Assembly: GCF_014931715.1 (NCBI RefSeq)
Contig: NZ_CP063164.1
Coordinates: 1,860,001 to 1,924,000, forward strand
Reading direction: 5' to 3'
DNA: 64,000 nucleotides
Origin: Sulfurovum indicum
Lineage (GTDB): Bacteria > Campylobacterota > Campylobacteria > Campylobacterales > Sulfurovaceae
Below the pieces are notes generated by a model. The model had not been told where the DNA came from, did not search any database, and saw only the letters and a program-made list of their open reading frames with translations. Shown one piece after another: positions 8,671 through 18,671 of the stretch. Position numbers and translations under genes: made by a program. Numbering within the stretch: the stretch's first letter is position 1; each line of letters starts with the position of its first letter.

Positions 8671-10014
8671 TTAGCCGTCACATTTAGGCTCCATATTCAT
8701 AGGAGTGGACGCCTCTTTGAGTCCTTTTTTCTCCAGTGCCTCATCTATTCTGCGTCTGAGAATCGTATATCCGGGCAACGCAGCAGGCAGCAGAATATCA
8801 TTGAGATTTCCACTGTGGACACACTCCAGCTCTTTCCCGTCCGCAGTAACAATCTTTTTAAAAGTCAGCCAATACTCTCCGTCGACTTCGTCAATTCTGC
8901 CATATTCATTATCGACCAGTTCCACACTTTCCCCTACTGGCAGTACGATCTCGACAGAGTCACCTGCGCACGTCTTGTCCTTGCAACGCCAGGTTTTTCC
9001 GTCCTCACCGACCAGTCCGGCTACCTGATGGGTCCCGTACTGGATGGAGAACGCATGAGACTCGGTATCGCTCTTCTCAAATGGACGCGATATGAGATAC
9101 GCATCGGTAAAACCACGGTTCTGTGTTGTATTAAGTTCCTTTTGATAGCGGGATGGTTCAAAATCACCAGCATAATAATCATCGATCGCATGACGATACG
9201 CCTTGGTCACGACCCCTGCATAGTACGGAGCCTTGGTACGCCCCTCGATCTTGAGTGAGTCAATTACCCCTGAATCAAGGATTTCATCAATATGGGATGC
9301 CATATTCATATCTTTGGCATTCATGATGTAGGTACCAACCTCCTGCTCTTCATCAAGTCTGAAGGTTGTACCACTCTCAGGGTTATGCGCATATATCTCA
9401 TACGGGAAACGGCAGTCGTTCGCACAGCTTCCGCGGTTGGGGACACGTCCTGTCTGCAAAGCAGAGATGAGACAGCGTCCGCTGTAGGCGAAACACATCG
9501 AACCGTGTACAAAGACCTCCAGCTCAAGATCCGGCAGTGCGGACTTGATCGATTCACAATCCTTCAGAGAGATCTCACGTGCCACGATAATACGCTTGAC
9601 ACCAAGATCATAGTAGACTTCCGCATCCATCGCATTCATCACATTTGCCTGTGTAGAAAGGTGAATAGGAATATCAGGTGCGATTCTTTTGGCAATCTTC
9701 ACCACACCGGGGCTCGAAACGATCAATGCATCCGGCTTGAGTTCTGCCATCTTTGCAATGTGGTTCTCATAAAGCCTTATCTGTGAATTAAAAGGAAACG
9801 AATTCACCGTACAATAGACCTTCTTGCCTCTATCATGGGCATATTCGATCCCCTTAGCGAACGATTCCATATCGAACTCTTTTCCCGAACGGATACGCAG
9901 TGAAAAAGTACTCGTCCCTCCATACACTGCATCGGCACCGTAATTGAGCGCTATCTTCATCTTCTCAAGGTTCCCTGCCGGGGCTAAAAGTTCTACTCTG
10001 TTATTTTCTGTCAT
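8671..10014 (-). CDS. Peptidase U32 family protein (TrhP/YegQ-like)
   Basis: This 447-residue member of the U32 family has the opening ELLAPAGNLEKMKIALNYGADAVYGG, the signature FVHGSMCFAYSGRCLIS and the cysteine motif NRGSCANDCRFPYEI. Its relatives act in prephenate-dependent tRNA wobble hydroxylation (TrhP) or rRNA hydroxylation (RlhA) and probably use an Fe-S centre; older annotation calls them collagenases. The C-terminal barrel (about residues 330-420) fits TrhP better. It is transcribed divergently from the PHP phosphatase gene. Confidence 0.85.
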   Translation of the reverse strand: MTENNRVELLAPAGNLEKMKIALNYGADAVYGGTSTFSLRIRSGKEFDMESFAKGIEYAHDRGKKVYCTVNSFPFNSQIRLYENHIAKMAELKPDALIVSSPGVVKIAKRIAPDIPIHLSTQANVMNAMDAEVYYDLGVKRIIVAREISLKDCESIKSALPDLELEVFVHGSMCFAYSGRCLISALQTGRVPNRGSCANDCRFPYEIYAHNPESGTTFRLDEEQEVGTYIMNAKDMNMASHIDEILDSGVIDSLKIEGRTKAPYYAGVVTKAYRHAIDDYYAGDFEPSRYQKELNTTQNRGFTDAYLISRPFEKSDTESHAFSIQYGTHQVAGLVGEDGKTWRCKDKTCAGDSVEIVLPVGESVELVDNEYGRIDEVDGEYWLTFKKIVTADGKELECVHSGNLNDILLPAALPGYTILRRRIDEALEKKGLKEASTPMNMEPKCDG

Positions 10015-10152
10015 TCTTATCCTAAATACGATCACGAAAAGGGTAGGCAAATCCACCCTATGTCTAAATTAGTTTATGCTGAATACGTTAATAGTGGCCC
10101 TTATTTTACCCTATTAGTAGTAAAGAACAGTTTTTATGCTAAAATCTGCTCT

Positions 10153-10941
10153 ATGAAAAAAAGACGAATAGATCTCCACAACCATACCACACGCTGCAAC
10201 CATGCAGAGGGCAGTGTCGAAGAGTATATAGAACGTGCTGTTGAGCTCGGCATTGATATTTACGGCTTTTCAGAACATGCTCCAATGGATTTTGATGAAG
10301 GATACCGCCTCTCTTTTAAAGAGATGGATGCCTATGAGAAGGATATCCTTGCCGCTAAAGAAAAATACAAATCCCAAATAGAAATCCTGCTGGGATACGA
10401 AGTGGACTGGTTGCCCGGACACATGGATGAGCGGATATTGAATGCCCAGGTTGACTACCTTATCGGTTCAGTCCACTTTATCGACAAATGGAGTTTTGAC
10501 AACCCTGAGTTTATCGGCGGATGGAAGAATCGTGATATTGATGAGATCTGGCAAGCCTATTTTGAAGCGACCGAAGCCATGGCAAAATCCGGAAAGTTTG
10601 ATATTGTCGGACATCTTGACCTGATCAAGGTTTTCAAATATCTGCCTAAAAAGGATGTACGTCTTTTGGCAAAGAACTCCCTTCTTGCCATTAAAAAAAG
10701 CGGTATGGTACTGGAGATCAATACTGCCGGACTCCGTAAACCTGTCGGGGAGCTCTACCCCTCACGTGCACTGCTTGAGGAGGCTTATGCCCTTGATATT
10801 CCCATTACTTTCTCTTCAGATGCCCATACTGTTGAGCAGATCGGGTTCAAATATGATGACGCTGTGCTGACTGCCAAAGAGGTCGGATACAGCGCGGCTG
10901 TTACTTTTAGAGAAAGAGAAAAAGAATTGGTTATTTTTTAA
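10153..10941 (+). CDS. PHP-family histidinol-phosphatase
   Basis: It probably removes phosphate from histidinol phosphate in histidine synthesis. The 262 residues start MKKRRIDLHNHTTRCNHAEG, where DLHNHT and RCNHA supply metal ligands of the PHP active site. FSEHAPM, GYEVDW, GSVHFID and FSSDAHTVEQIG provide further ligands. Thirty-one upstream codons lie in the promoter region and were excluded. glnA follows 75 bp downstream behind its own promoter. Confidence 0.82.
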   Translation: MKKRRIDLHNHTTRCNHAEGSVEEYIERAVELGIDIYGFSEHAPMDFDEGYRLSFKEMDAYEKDILAAKEKYKSQIEILLGYEVDWLPGHMDERILNAQVDYLIGSVHFIDKWSFDNPEFIGGWKNRDIDEIWQAYFEATEAMAKSGKFDIVGHLDLIKVFKYLPKKDVRLLAKNSLLAIKKSGMVLEINTAGLRKPVGELYPSRALLEEAYALDIPITFSSDAHTVEQIGFKYDDAVLTAKEVGYSAAVTFREREKELVIF

Positions 10942-10950
10942 TCATAGGAG

Positions 10951-11008
10951 TTGGAGAAGATTAAAAATATTGTGGCTATAATGTAGGGACAAAATTTTAA
11001 TCAGGAGA
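10951..11008 (+). promoter_or_regulatory. glnA promoter and Shine-Dalgarno
   Basis: A perfect TATAAT stands at 10977-10982 in GGCTATAATG. The Shine-Dalgarno AGGAGAG (11002-11008) lies 8 nt before the glnA ATG. No convincing -35 or -24/-12 sigma54 site was found. Confidence 0.6.
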
Positions 11009-11016
11009 GTTACACA

Positions 11017-12447
11017 ATGGGTAAGTTCGTTAACAATATAGACGAGTTTTTCAAATTTTGCGAGGAGAATGAGGTAGAGTTTGTTGACCTTCGTTTTACA
11101 GATATCAAAGGTGCATGGCATCATCTCACATACAGAATGAGTGCAGTGAATGCAGAAAATCTTGAGAACGGTTTCCCGTTTGACGGATCATCCATCGAAG
11201 CATGGCAGCCGATCAACAAATCGGACATGATCCTCAAGCCGGATGTTCCGACTGCATTCCTTGATCCGTTCACAGCAGATCCTACCATCATTCTATTCTG
11301 TGATGTATACGACATTTACAAAGGTGAACTATATGAGAAGTGTCCAAGATCGATCGCAAAAAAGGCACTTAAGCATGCAGAAGAGCTCGGTATTGCCGAT
11401 GCAGCATATTTTGGTCCTGAGAATGAGTTCTTTATCTTTGACCACGTAGAGTTTACAGACAATATCAATGAAGCCGGATACAAAGTAGACTCCGAAGAGG
11501 GTGAATGGAATGACCCTTCAAGATTTGACGACTATGGGAACATGGGGCACAGACCAAGAACCAAAGGCGGGTACTTCCCTGTTCAGCCTACAGACTCCAT
11601 GGTTGACCTGAGAGCAGAAATGATGCTTCTTCTCGAAGAAGTAGGTCTTGAAGTAGTTCTTGGACACCATGAGGTGGCTCAGGCCCAGGGTGAAATCGGA
11701 GTAGTCTTCTCAGACATCATCGGTGCAGCGGACAATGTACAAAAATACAAATATGTTGTCAAAATGGTAGCACACCTCAACGGTAAATCTGCTACATTCA
11801 TGCCAAAACCACTCTTTGGTGATAACGGTAACGGAATGCATGTACACCAGTCTCTCTGGAAAGAGGGTAGAAACCTCTTCTATAAAGAGGGTGAATACGG
11901 TAACCTCTCAGAAATGGCACTCAACTATGCAGGCGGTATCTTTAAACATGCAGCAGCAGTTGCAGCCTTTACCAACCCAAGTACCAACTCCTACAAAAGA
12001 CTTATCCCTGGGTTTGAGGCACCAAGCATCCTGACTTTCTCAAGTCAGAACAGATCAGCTGCATGTCGTATCCCTTACGGTGCAGGTGAAAAGGCAACCC
12101 GTATCGAGATGCGTTTCCCTGACTCATCTTCATGCCCGTATCTTGCATTCGCAGCAATGATGATGGCAGGGCTTGACGGTATCAAGAACAAGACTGTACC
12201 TGTTGGTCCGATGGATGAAGATCTGTTCGAACTTACCCTTGACGAGATCCGTGAAAAAGGTATTCCTCAGATGCCTCATACACTACGTGAAGCACTCGAA
12301 GGACTCATTTGCGACAATGACTTCCTTCAGCCTGTATTTTCACAGGAGTTCATCGATACCTATCAGCATTATATGTTCGAAAGACAGGTATGGCCTGACG
12401 AATCTCGCCCAACAGCATTCGAGTTCAAAACAACTTACTCCTGCTAA
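11017..12447 (+). CDS. glnA: Glutamine synthetase type I
   Basis: GlnA makes glutamine from glutamate, ammonia and ATP and is the main ammonium assimilation enzyme. The 476 residues include [10 protein letters not shown] and [12 protein letters not shown] (metal and substrate ligands), [12 protein letters not shown], the ATP-binding [10 protein letters not shown] and the [11 protein letters not shown] segment. The C-terminal region lacks a clearly readable adenylylation loop, so regulation is left open. It has its own promoter and converges on the antiporter gene. Confidence 0.97.
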   Translation: MGKFVNNIDEFFKFCEENEVEFVDLRFTDIKGAWHHLTYRMSAVNAENLENGFPFDGSSIEAWQPINKSDMILKPDVPTAFLDPFTADPTIILFCDVYDIYKGELYEKCPRSIAKKALKHAEELGIADAAYFGPENEFFIFDHVEFTDNINEAGYKVDSEEGEWNDPSRFDDYGNMGHRPRTKGGYFPVQPTDSMVDLRAEMMLLLEEVGLEVVLGHHEVAQAQGEIGVVFSDIIGAADNVQKYKYVVKMVAHLNGKSATFMPKPLFGDNGNGMHVHQSLWKEGRNLFYKEGEYGNLSEMALNYAGGIFKHAAAVAAFTNPSTNSYKRLIPGFEAPSILTFSSQNRSAACRIPYGAGEKATRIEMRFPDSSSCPYLAFAAMMMAGLDGIKNKTVPVGPMDEDLFELTLDEIREKGIPQMPHTLREALEGLICDNDFLQPVFSQEFIDTYQHYMFERQVWPDESRPTAFEFKTTYSC

Positions 12448-12453
12448 TATCTC

Positions 12454-12475
12454 TTCCCGGGCTCCGGCTCGGGAA
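12454..12475 (+). terminator. Hairpin after glnA
   Basis: TTCCCGGGC and GGCTCGGGAA pair just after the glnA stop, allowing G-T wobbles. The following sequence is pyrimidine-rich without a T run, so termination strength is doubtful. The rest of the gap to 12680 shows only a small palindrome (CATACC-AC-GGTATG, 12567-12580). Confidence 0.5.
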
Positions 12476-12680
12476 CTCCTTGTTCCAATCACTCACTTAA
12501 ATCATAAATTTGCCCTCTCGCTCTTCCAGGTTTACACACTGCCAAATATTCTTTCTCATCTCCTTGCATACCACGGTATGTGTAGATACTGCACAAAGAT
12601 ATCGTTTTATGCATATTTAAAAATGCTCAGACTTAACCAATGGAGAGATAGAGGGGGGACAAAGGGGATGTTGTAGGTAA

Positions 12681-13988
12681 TTAATGCGTAAAAAGTTTTG
12701 TCTCTTTCTCTTTTTTAAAAAAGCGAAAGTAGGTCCACAAAGTCGTACCATAAACAAAAATGGAGAGTATGACAACACCTGTCGTAACTGCTTCAAAAAA
12801 TTCTTTATACTCGAAATCTGCGGGGATCATGTGTACCAGAATGATCGAAAGTGCACCTTTCATTCCGGAAAAGGTCAAAATGAACCATCCCTCTGCACCT
12901 ACAGGTTTGATCGAATCGATCGTTTTACCAAAAAAGGCAAACTTAGCCATAGAAATCATACGGATCAGTGTCGTCACTGCAAACATAATAAATATCTCAT
13001 TTCTATATATCCACAGCTTCTCAAGATCGACTATCTCTGCCAACACAAAGAAGATCATAACTGCGGCAATATACCCAAACTCTTTTGCCATCTCATAGAT
13101 GTACTCCAAACGCTCTTTGGTCGTTGCCACAACAGAACCCAAGCGCAAGGTGTGTAAGAAGCCTCTCTCTTTTTTGCCTTCTGCCTCTTCTATGGTTTTC
13201 AGATCCATATCGATCCATGCTTTGGTAGCAATGATTGCTGTTATGAGAGTCAAAATTCCACTGACATGCATCTCTTCGCCGATAACATACGCCAGGTACC
13301 CTTCGATGATAAAAGCAAAAAGTTCACCTCGTTTGTCAGAAAAGAGCTTCATCAGCATATAGAAACCATATCCTATTGCAAGCCCCATCCCCATACTGAC
13401 AGTAAAGACACGTAATGCTTCTGTCACTGCATGCATTGCATCGATCTGACCACTCATCATCCATGGCAGTCCAATGAAGAAGAATGCGATGACTGCAGTG
13501 GCATCGTTACCCAGTGATTCTCCTTCAATGAGCACTTTTATATCATGACCGATCCCTTTGAACTGTGAAAGTACTGACTGTACGCTCACTGCATCAGTAG
13601 CCATGTTGATCGCAAACAAAGAGACATAGGCTCCCAGACTCAGCCCGGTAAATATATCAAAGTGGTAGAGGCTGGCACCTGCAGCAATAGAGAGTGCTAC
13701 TGCAACAACTGCCAGGTAAAAAATACTCCAGGCATGCTTTTTGATATCAGAAAAATGCAGATGCAATGCATCTCCCATGAAAATCAAAGGAATACAAAAA
13801 AGGATGACCGTATCAAAATAATGTGGCAGATCTATGGGAACTGCTGCCTTAAAATAGGTATAGACCACATAAGATCCTGTTAAAAGTACAAATACCGAAG
13901 GGATCTTCATACGTGCAGCAATCGTTTCCGAGAATACCACCAGACTCAGTATAGTGATCAACATGATTTCCGGTGCAAAACTATGCAT
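12681..13988 (-). CDS. CPA1-family Na+/H+ antiporter
   Basis: This 435-residue polytopic protein has about 12 membrane segments. It probably exchanges cytoplasmic Na+ or K+ for protons at the inner membrane. The central motif EGESLGNDATAVIAFF holds the Asp expected in the ion site of CPA1/NhaP exchangers. It overlaps the DsbA-like gene upstream by 8 bp, so the two are likely coupled. Ion specificity cannot be told. Confidence 0.83.
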   Translation of the reverse strand: MHSFAPEIMLITILSLVVFSETIAARMKIPSVFVLLTGSYVVYTYFKAAVPIDLPHYFDTVILFCIPLIFMGDALHLHFSDIKKHAWSIFYLAVVAVALSIAAGASLYHFDIFTGLSLGAYVSLFAINMATDAVSVQSVLSQFKGIGHDIKVLIEGESLGNDATAVIAFFFIGLPWMMSGQIDAMHAVTEALRVFTVSMGMGLAIGYGFYMLMKLFSDKRGELFAFIIEGYLAYVIGEEMHVSGILTLITAIIATKAWIDMDLKTIEEAEGKKERGFLHTLRLGSVVATTKERLEYIYEMAKEFGYIAAVMIFFVLAEIVDLEKLWIYRNEIFIMFAVTTLIRMISMAKFAFFGKTIDSIKPVGAEGWFILTFSGMKGALSIILVHMIPADFEYKEFFEAVTTGVVILSIFVYGTTLWTYFRFFKKEKETKLFTH

Positions 13989-14607
13989 GATACTCTTCCT
14001 GTAACAGCTGTCTCATTTCAAGAAAGCTTCTATAGCCTTTTTGGCACACCATATGCCCCTCTCCGTCTACAAAGACAACAGAAGGGAATACATTGGCACC
14101 CATAGAACGTGCTTTGGCAAAATCATGCTGCATCAGTATTTCAGCACGCTCAGAGGCATAAAAAAAAGCAAACTTGCTGCTGTTTCCGAAAAGCTGCTCA
14201 TAGTAGCCCTGAAGTACTCTTGCTCTGGTAATATCAATACCCTGTGTATAAAAAGCATTTTGGAGCGCATGAAGATAGGCAAATGCAGCATCTGCTCCCA
14301 GAAGTTCACGAACCGTTACAACAGCTTTGCAGGCAGGATAGGTATCATACTCAAAAAGCTCTTTTTCAAACAGTTCGTCATTGAACAGTTGCCCTGTGCT
14401 TTGGGCTACCTGCTGCCAGTGTGCTTTGAGATAGGCTTTGGAGGCTTCATTCCACTGCATCTCACCTTGGGTACGCAGTCCGCCTAACACCAGAGAAAAA
14501 TGACAAGTACCTGAGAATATCTTTCTTGTTTCCTCTATGACAGGAGTAAAACCCCAGCACCAGGAACACATAGGGTCTACAACGAAATAAAGGTGTTTTT
14601 TCAGCAT
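13981..14607 (-). CDS. DsbA-family (FrnE-like) thioredoxin-fold protein
   Basis: This 208-residue protein starts MLKKHLYFVVDPMCSWCWGF, with the CxxC redox motif (CSWC) of the DsbA/FrnE family. A thioredoxin-like C-terminal strand follows, with the cis-Pro region GANVFPSVVFVD. No signal peptide is visible, so it probably acts in the cytoplasm as an oxidoreductase or isomerase. It starts 1 bp after the PBP1A stop and overlaps the antiporter start. Confidence 0.78.
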   Translation of the reverse strand: MLKKHLYFVVDPMCSWCWGFTPVIEETRKIFSGTCHFSLVLGGLRTQGEMQWNEASKAYLKAHWQQVAQSTGQLFNDELFEKELFEYDTYPACKAVVTVRELLGADAAFAYLHALQNAFYTQGIDITRARVLQGYYEQLFGNSSKFAFFYASERAEILMQHDFAKARSMGANVFPSVVFVDGEGHMVCQKGYRSFLEMRQLLQEEYHA

Positions 14608-16767
14608 TTAGAAAAGTGTACCGCTGTCTTCGGAAGCAGGGGTCTCCGGTACGATGCGCGGCGGGTGCAGTGCATCCCCCTCCTCTTTCTTTTCATTCGG
14701 ATCTTCATCAATGTTGACCGTCTCTGCAAATCCCTCATCACTGTCACTCTCTCTGATCGTCATCTCCTCTTCAGGGTTGACGTCTTCTTCCGGTGAGCTG
14801 ATCATATAGCCGTCGTCATCTCTTCTGTACCCGGTATCAAACCCATTCATCTGTTTTTGCATCTTCGGCAGAGGAGAGATTTGGGTATAGAGCTCTTTTT
14901 TCCCCTCATACTCTCCAACAAAAACCCCTTCTGGGATATCAAAAGTACGTTTGGTATCCGGATAGAGTTCCAACAGATGTTTGTAGTAGTAGGCAAATGC
15001 AGGTGCAGCTGTCGCACCGCCCGTCGCACCCCGACCTATAGGCTTGTTATTATCACGGCCGAACCAGACAATTGTCTCAATGGTAGGCGAGTATCCGCAG
15101 AACCATGCATCGATATTCTTGTTGGTCGTTCCTGTTTTCCCAGCCAGTTCTATGCCTTTGACCTGTGCATTGCGCCCTGTACCCCGCTTAACGACATCTT
15201 TGAGAATATCTGTCATCAGGTAAGCCTGTTCGGGGGTTGTAAAGTCTGCGATCTCTTTTGGACGTGTTGCATAGATGACCGCTCCCTCTTTGGAAACAAT
15301 CTTGCTGACCAGTCTTGGTTCGATCATATGTCCCTTGTTGGCAAAAACAGAAAATATCTGTGCCATCTTCAGAGGACTGAGTCCCAGGTTTCCAAGGGCA
15401 ATAGACATATCACGCGGGATATGCGGTACATCCAAAAATGCCAGACGTTTACGGATAGTACTGACACCTATGTCAGACACAAGGTTGATCGTTGCAAGGT
15501 TACGCGAATGCACCAGTGCTTCACGAAGCGGAATGAAGCCTTTGAAATTACGTTCATAGTTCTTTGGTGACCAGATCTTCGGTTTGCCTTTATAATAGTA
15601 TTGGAAGGTGCGGGCCAGATCGGTCAACGGACTTGCCGGACTGTATCCCATATCAAGTGCCGTCTGATAGATAAAAGGTTTGAATGCAGATCCGGGCTGA
15701 CGTTCAGACTGCGTCACTCTGTTAAAAGCAGATCTTTTATAGTCTACTCCTCCTACCATCGTTAAAATATCGCCTGTACTACTCTCTACAGAAACAAAGG
15801 CTGCGTTGATCGTCGATGTTTCGGGATCTTCCTTATATCGTTTCAAGACTCTTTCATAAGCATACTTTACCGCTTCTCTTGCGATCTGCTGCTGTTTCAT
15901 ATCAACTGTAGTATATATTTGATACCCGCCGGTACGTACATCTCCCAGTTTGTCCTTGAAGCGTCTGACCACTTCATCGACAATATAGGGTGCTACATTC
16001 TGCCGAAGAGATGTTTTGTAGACTTTTGGAGACTCTTTGACCGCTTTGAGATAATCTGCTTCAGAAAGCCATCCAAGACTCTTCATACGATAAAGTACAT
16101 TGTTCGCACGGTTGAGCGCCCGTTTATAATGTTTAAGCGGATTGTAGTAGCTTGGTGCATTTGGCAGACCGACCAGAATAGCTGCCTCTTTGAGTGTCAG
16201 TTCATTCAGCTCTTTATGAAAATAGCCGTTAGCTGCCGTCTTGACACCATAATAATTATTCCCGTAAGATATCTCATTAAGATAACGTTCAATAATATCC
16301 TCTTTGCTCAGTACCTGCTCGATCTTTATCGCCAGAATCGCCTCTTTGATCTTACGGGCAAGTTTCTTTTCACTGGTAAGTATCTTGTTCTTGATCAGCT
16401 GCTGCGTAAGGGTACTTCCGCCTTCTACAAATTTCCCTGCCTGAATATCTTTGATGACCGCTCTTATAATTGCATCAGGATTGACTCCGCCATGTTCAAA
16501 GAACTTGGTATCTTCCATAGCGACAAGCCCTTCGACAAGATAGCTTGGAAGCTCATCATAATGTGCATAGAGACGATGTTGTTTTTTAAATACATAGGCA
16601 AGCTTTTCACCATTTCTGTCAAGTACAACAGAGGAGATCTCCGGTTTATAATTGATCAGCTTGTCCGCATCCAGGGAGATCTCTTCATAGGCATAGATAA
16701 ATGCGGCAAAGAGTGCTACCGCAAAGATCATCATTAAAATGATCGACGTTTTGATCAGACTAAACAC
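14608..16767 (-). CDS. mrcA: Class A penicillin-binding protein 1A
   Basis: This bifunctional murein synthase has 719 residues. An N-terminal membrane anchor (SIILMMIFAVALFAAFIYAY) precedes a GT51 transglycosylase domain with EDTKFFEHGG and EGGSTLTQQL. The transpeptidase domain has SAFK in QPGSAFKPFIYQ, the SRN motif and KTGTTNKNIDAW. A hydrophilic acidic tail of about 80 residues rich in Glu and Asp ends in GTLF. The PBP2/FtsI-type protein in this window also ends in LF after a charged tail. Confidence 0.94.
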   Translation of the reverse strand: MFSLIKTSIILMMIFAVALFAAFIYAYEEISLDADKLINYKPEISSVVLDRNGEKLAYVFKKQHRLYAHYDELPSYLVEGLVAMEDTKFFEHGGVNPDAIIRAVIKDIQAGKFVEGGSTLTQQLIKNKILTSEKKLARKIKEAILAIKIEQVLSKEDIIERYLNEISYGNNYYGVKTAANGYFHKELNELTLKEAAILVGLPNAPSYYNPLKHYKRALNRANNVLYRMKSLGWLSEADYLKAVKESPKVYKTSLRQNVAPYIVDEVVRRFKDKLGDVRTGGYQIYTTVDMKQQQIAREAVKYAYERVLKRYKEDPETSTINAAFVSVESSTGDILTMVGGVDYKRSAFNRVTQSERQPGSAFKPFIYQTALDMGYSPASPLTDLARTFQYYYKGKPKIWSPKNYERNFKGFIPLREALVHSRNLATINLVSDIGVSTIRKRLAFLDVPHIPRDMSIALGNLGLSPLKMAQIFSVFANKGHMIEPRLVSKIVSKEGAVIYATRPKEIADFTTPEQAYLMTDILKDVVKRGTGRNAQVKGIELAGKTGTTNKNIDAWFCGYSPTIETIVWFGRDNNKPIGRGATGGATAAPAFAYYYKHLLELYPDTKRTFDIPEGVFVGEYEGKKELYTQISPLPKMQKQMNGFDTGYRRDDDGYMISSPEEDVNPEEEMTIRESDSDEGFAETVNIDEDPNEKKEEGDALHPPRIVPETPASEDSGTLF

Positions 16768-16787
16768 ACTACCCTTTCTTTTTTAGC

Positions 16788-17882
16788 TTATTGTACCAAG
16801 TTAAGCCTAATGAGTGCCAGCAGATGACGCAGTTTGTCTGTCGGGAGTGCTGCATTGAGGATGACACGTAAAATAGGCTTAGATACAGTTGGCTGGCGAA
16901 TGGCACCCACCAGATAGTTCTGTTCCATCAGTCCCTGTTGCATAAAAAGTGCAAATTCATTATCGGGTAAAACAATGGGCAGAATAAGACTTTCACACCT
17001 GATACCCATCTCATTTTCTACTGCTTTTTGATGTGCTTTGATCTTTTCTCTCAACTTTTTGGCATTCTTTCGAATGTATCTCATATTGCTATAGGCAAGA
17101 GCCGTATCGAACACTGAAGGTGCCGTTGCATAGATGATCGGCTTGGCACGGTTCTCCAGAAAACTGATAACGGTTCTGGAAGCAAGAATATACGCACCGT
17201 AAGAGCCGTACGCTTTCCCAAGTGTTCCCATTTTGATATGCTTGTCAGTGATGCTGATACCATAGTACTCAAAAATTCCAAGAAGGTTTTTACCAAGTAC
17301 CCCGGCACTGTGTGCTTCATCGACAATCAAGAGAAGACCGCGTTCATCAGCCAGATCAAAGATCTCTTTTTTACAGAGATCCCCACCCATGGAGTAAACG
17401 CCTTCAACAGCAATGATCTGCCGCTTGCCAGGATAGGCATCAAGCTTCTGCTGAAGGTCTTCCGCATCATTGTGTCTGAACTTCACCACACGCTCACCCA
17501 AAAGCTGTGCTGCCATTACACCGGAAGCATGGTACTCCTCATCCATAAAAAGCATATCACCTTTGCGTACCAGCGACTCAATCAGCGCCAGATTTGCAAG
17601 AAATCCGCTGCCAACGATCATCCCCTCCTCAAAACCGTTCAGCTCTGCCATCTCCAGTTCGAACAGACGGTGAATAGGGTGGTATCCGTTGACCAGTTGG
17701 CTGGCACGCGGGGCAAAAGTATCATACTCTTCTACCATTTTGACTGCTTTTTTGAACGATTTCTTACGTTTGGCAAGCCCTAGATAGTCATTGGAGGCAA
17801 AGTCGTCAAGTTGATCGGAATAGAGCTTCCGCTCTCTGAAACGTCCTGCCTTTTTAAGGGCTTCAAGTTCTTTTTCGTACAT
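16788..17882 (-). CDS. bioF: 8-amino-7-oxononanoate synthase-like (BioF)
   Basis: This PLP enzyme of the alpha-oxoamine synthase family is likely the KAPA synthase of biotin synthesis, condensing pimeloyl-ACP or -CoA with alanine. Motifs are FASNDYLGLAKRKK, DEEYHASG, VDEAHSAGVLG and the PLP-lysine region MGTLGKAYGSYGAY. I start at MYEKELEAL (364 residues). The upstream open frame passes through an inverted repeat. No other bio genes are near, so a related synthase role is not excluded. Confidence 0.85.
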   Translation of the reverse strand: MYEKELEALKKAGRFRERKLYSDQLDDFASNDYLGLAKRKKSFKKAVKMVEEYDTFAPRASQLVNGYHPIHRLFELEMAELNGFEEGMIVGSGFLANLALIESLVRKGDMLFMDEEYHASGVMAAQLLGERVVKFRHNDAEDLQQKLDAYPGKRQIIAVEGVYSMGGDLCKKEIFDLADERGLLLIVDEAHSAGVLGKNLLGIFEYYGISITDKHIKMGTLGKAYGSYGAYILASRTVISFLENRAKPIIYATAPSVFDTALAYSNMRYIRKNAKKLREKIKAHQKAVENEMGIRCESLILPIVLPDNEFALFMQQGLMEQNYLVGAIRQPTVSKPILRVILNAALPTDKLRHLLALIRLNLVQ

Positions 17883-17911
17883 AAAATTACCTTTTGATCT
17901 ATCATGCAGTC

Positions 17912-17968
17912 TGTAGGGGTCGGTCATCTGCCGACCTGATAAAGGCAGGTACAAGACCAACTCCTACA
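17912..17968. repeat. Inverted repeat upstream of bioF
   Basis: TGTAGGGGTCGGTC on the left pairs with GACCAACTCCTACA on the right. Smaller internal complementarity exists (TGCCGACCTG / CAGGTA). The ends resemble the repeat at 6979-7043. Confidence 0.5.
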
Positions 17969-18040
17969 ATAACCAATCATTTAAATACCATCTAACAATA
18001 AAAGCTTTCCAACAGAAAAGCATACCAGCATTATTCATTA

Positions 18041-18595
18041 TTAAAGCCACGGCTTCAACACTTCTACCTGAAGCCCCATTGCCGTGCTCTCATATCCGTT
18101 TACTTCCAAAATATATTTTTTGCAAAACCCTTCAACCATACAGCCGCCTGCTTTGCCCTGCCACTCTCTGCTTTCAAGATAGACTTCAAGATCGGCTTTT
18201 TCAAAGGGTGCAAAACGGTAATGGGTTGCCGAAGTATCCGTAAAGAACAGTTCTTTTGACTTATAATGTACGGAGGTGATAATGGAGATAGTAGAGCCGC
18301 TCTGTATATTCAGGATACGTCTGGCATCATCTACATCTTTGGCTTTACGCAGTATCGTTCCGTCCGCTGCTGCAATAACTGTATCTGCACACAAAAGCGG
18401 CATATCGATGCCGTACAACTTTTCTGCCGCTTCCAGCTTGCCTTTGCTTGCCAAATAGACAAAATCTTTGGCTGCAGCTGTCTGTATTTGTTCTTCATCA
18501 AAATCAGCGGTTTTTTGTATAAAATCCACACCGAAGTTGCTAAGCAAAAGTGCACGAGACTCGGAAGCTGAACACAAACAAATTGTATTTTTCAC
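18041..18595 (-). CDS. maf: Maf-like nucleotide pyrophosphatase
   Basis: Maf proteins hydrolyse non-canonical nucleoside triphosphates such as dTTP, UTP or m7GTP. The 184 residues contain the substrate motif SASESRALLLSNFG near the N-terminus, the central CADTVIAAADG with the catalytic Asp and the C-terminal GKAGGCMVEGF. The opening MKNTICLC is slightly unlike the usual start of the family. It lies downstream of alaS and the CopD-like gene on the same strand. Confidence 0.88.
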   Translation of the reverse strand: MKNTICLCSASESRALLLSNFGVDFIQKTADFDEEQIQTAAAKDFVYLASKGKLEAAEKLYGIDMPLLCADTVIAAADGTILRKAKDVDDARRILNIQSGSTISIITSVHYKSKELFFTDTSATHYRFAPFEKADLEVYLESREWQGKAGGCMVEGFCKKYILEVNGYESTAMGLQVEVLKPWL

Positions 18596-18671
18596 ATGAT
18601 TCCTTTATTCGCAGGCTGAGCTGTGGCCAGCATCGTCAATGGTATATGCCTATATTTGGCTATTGTCAAAC

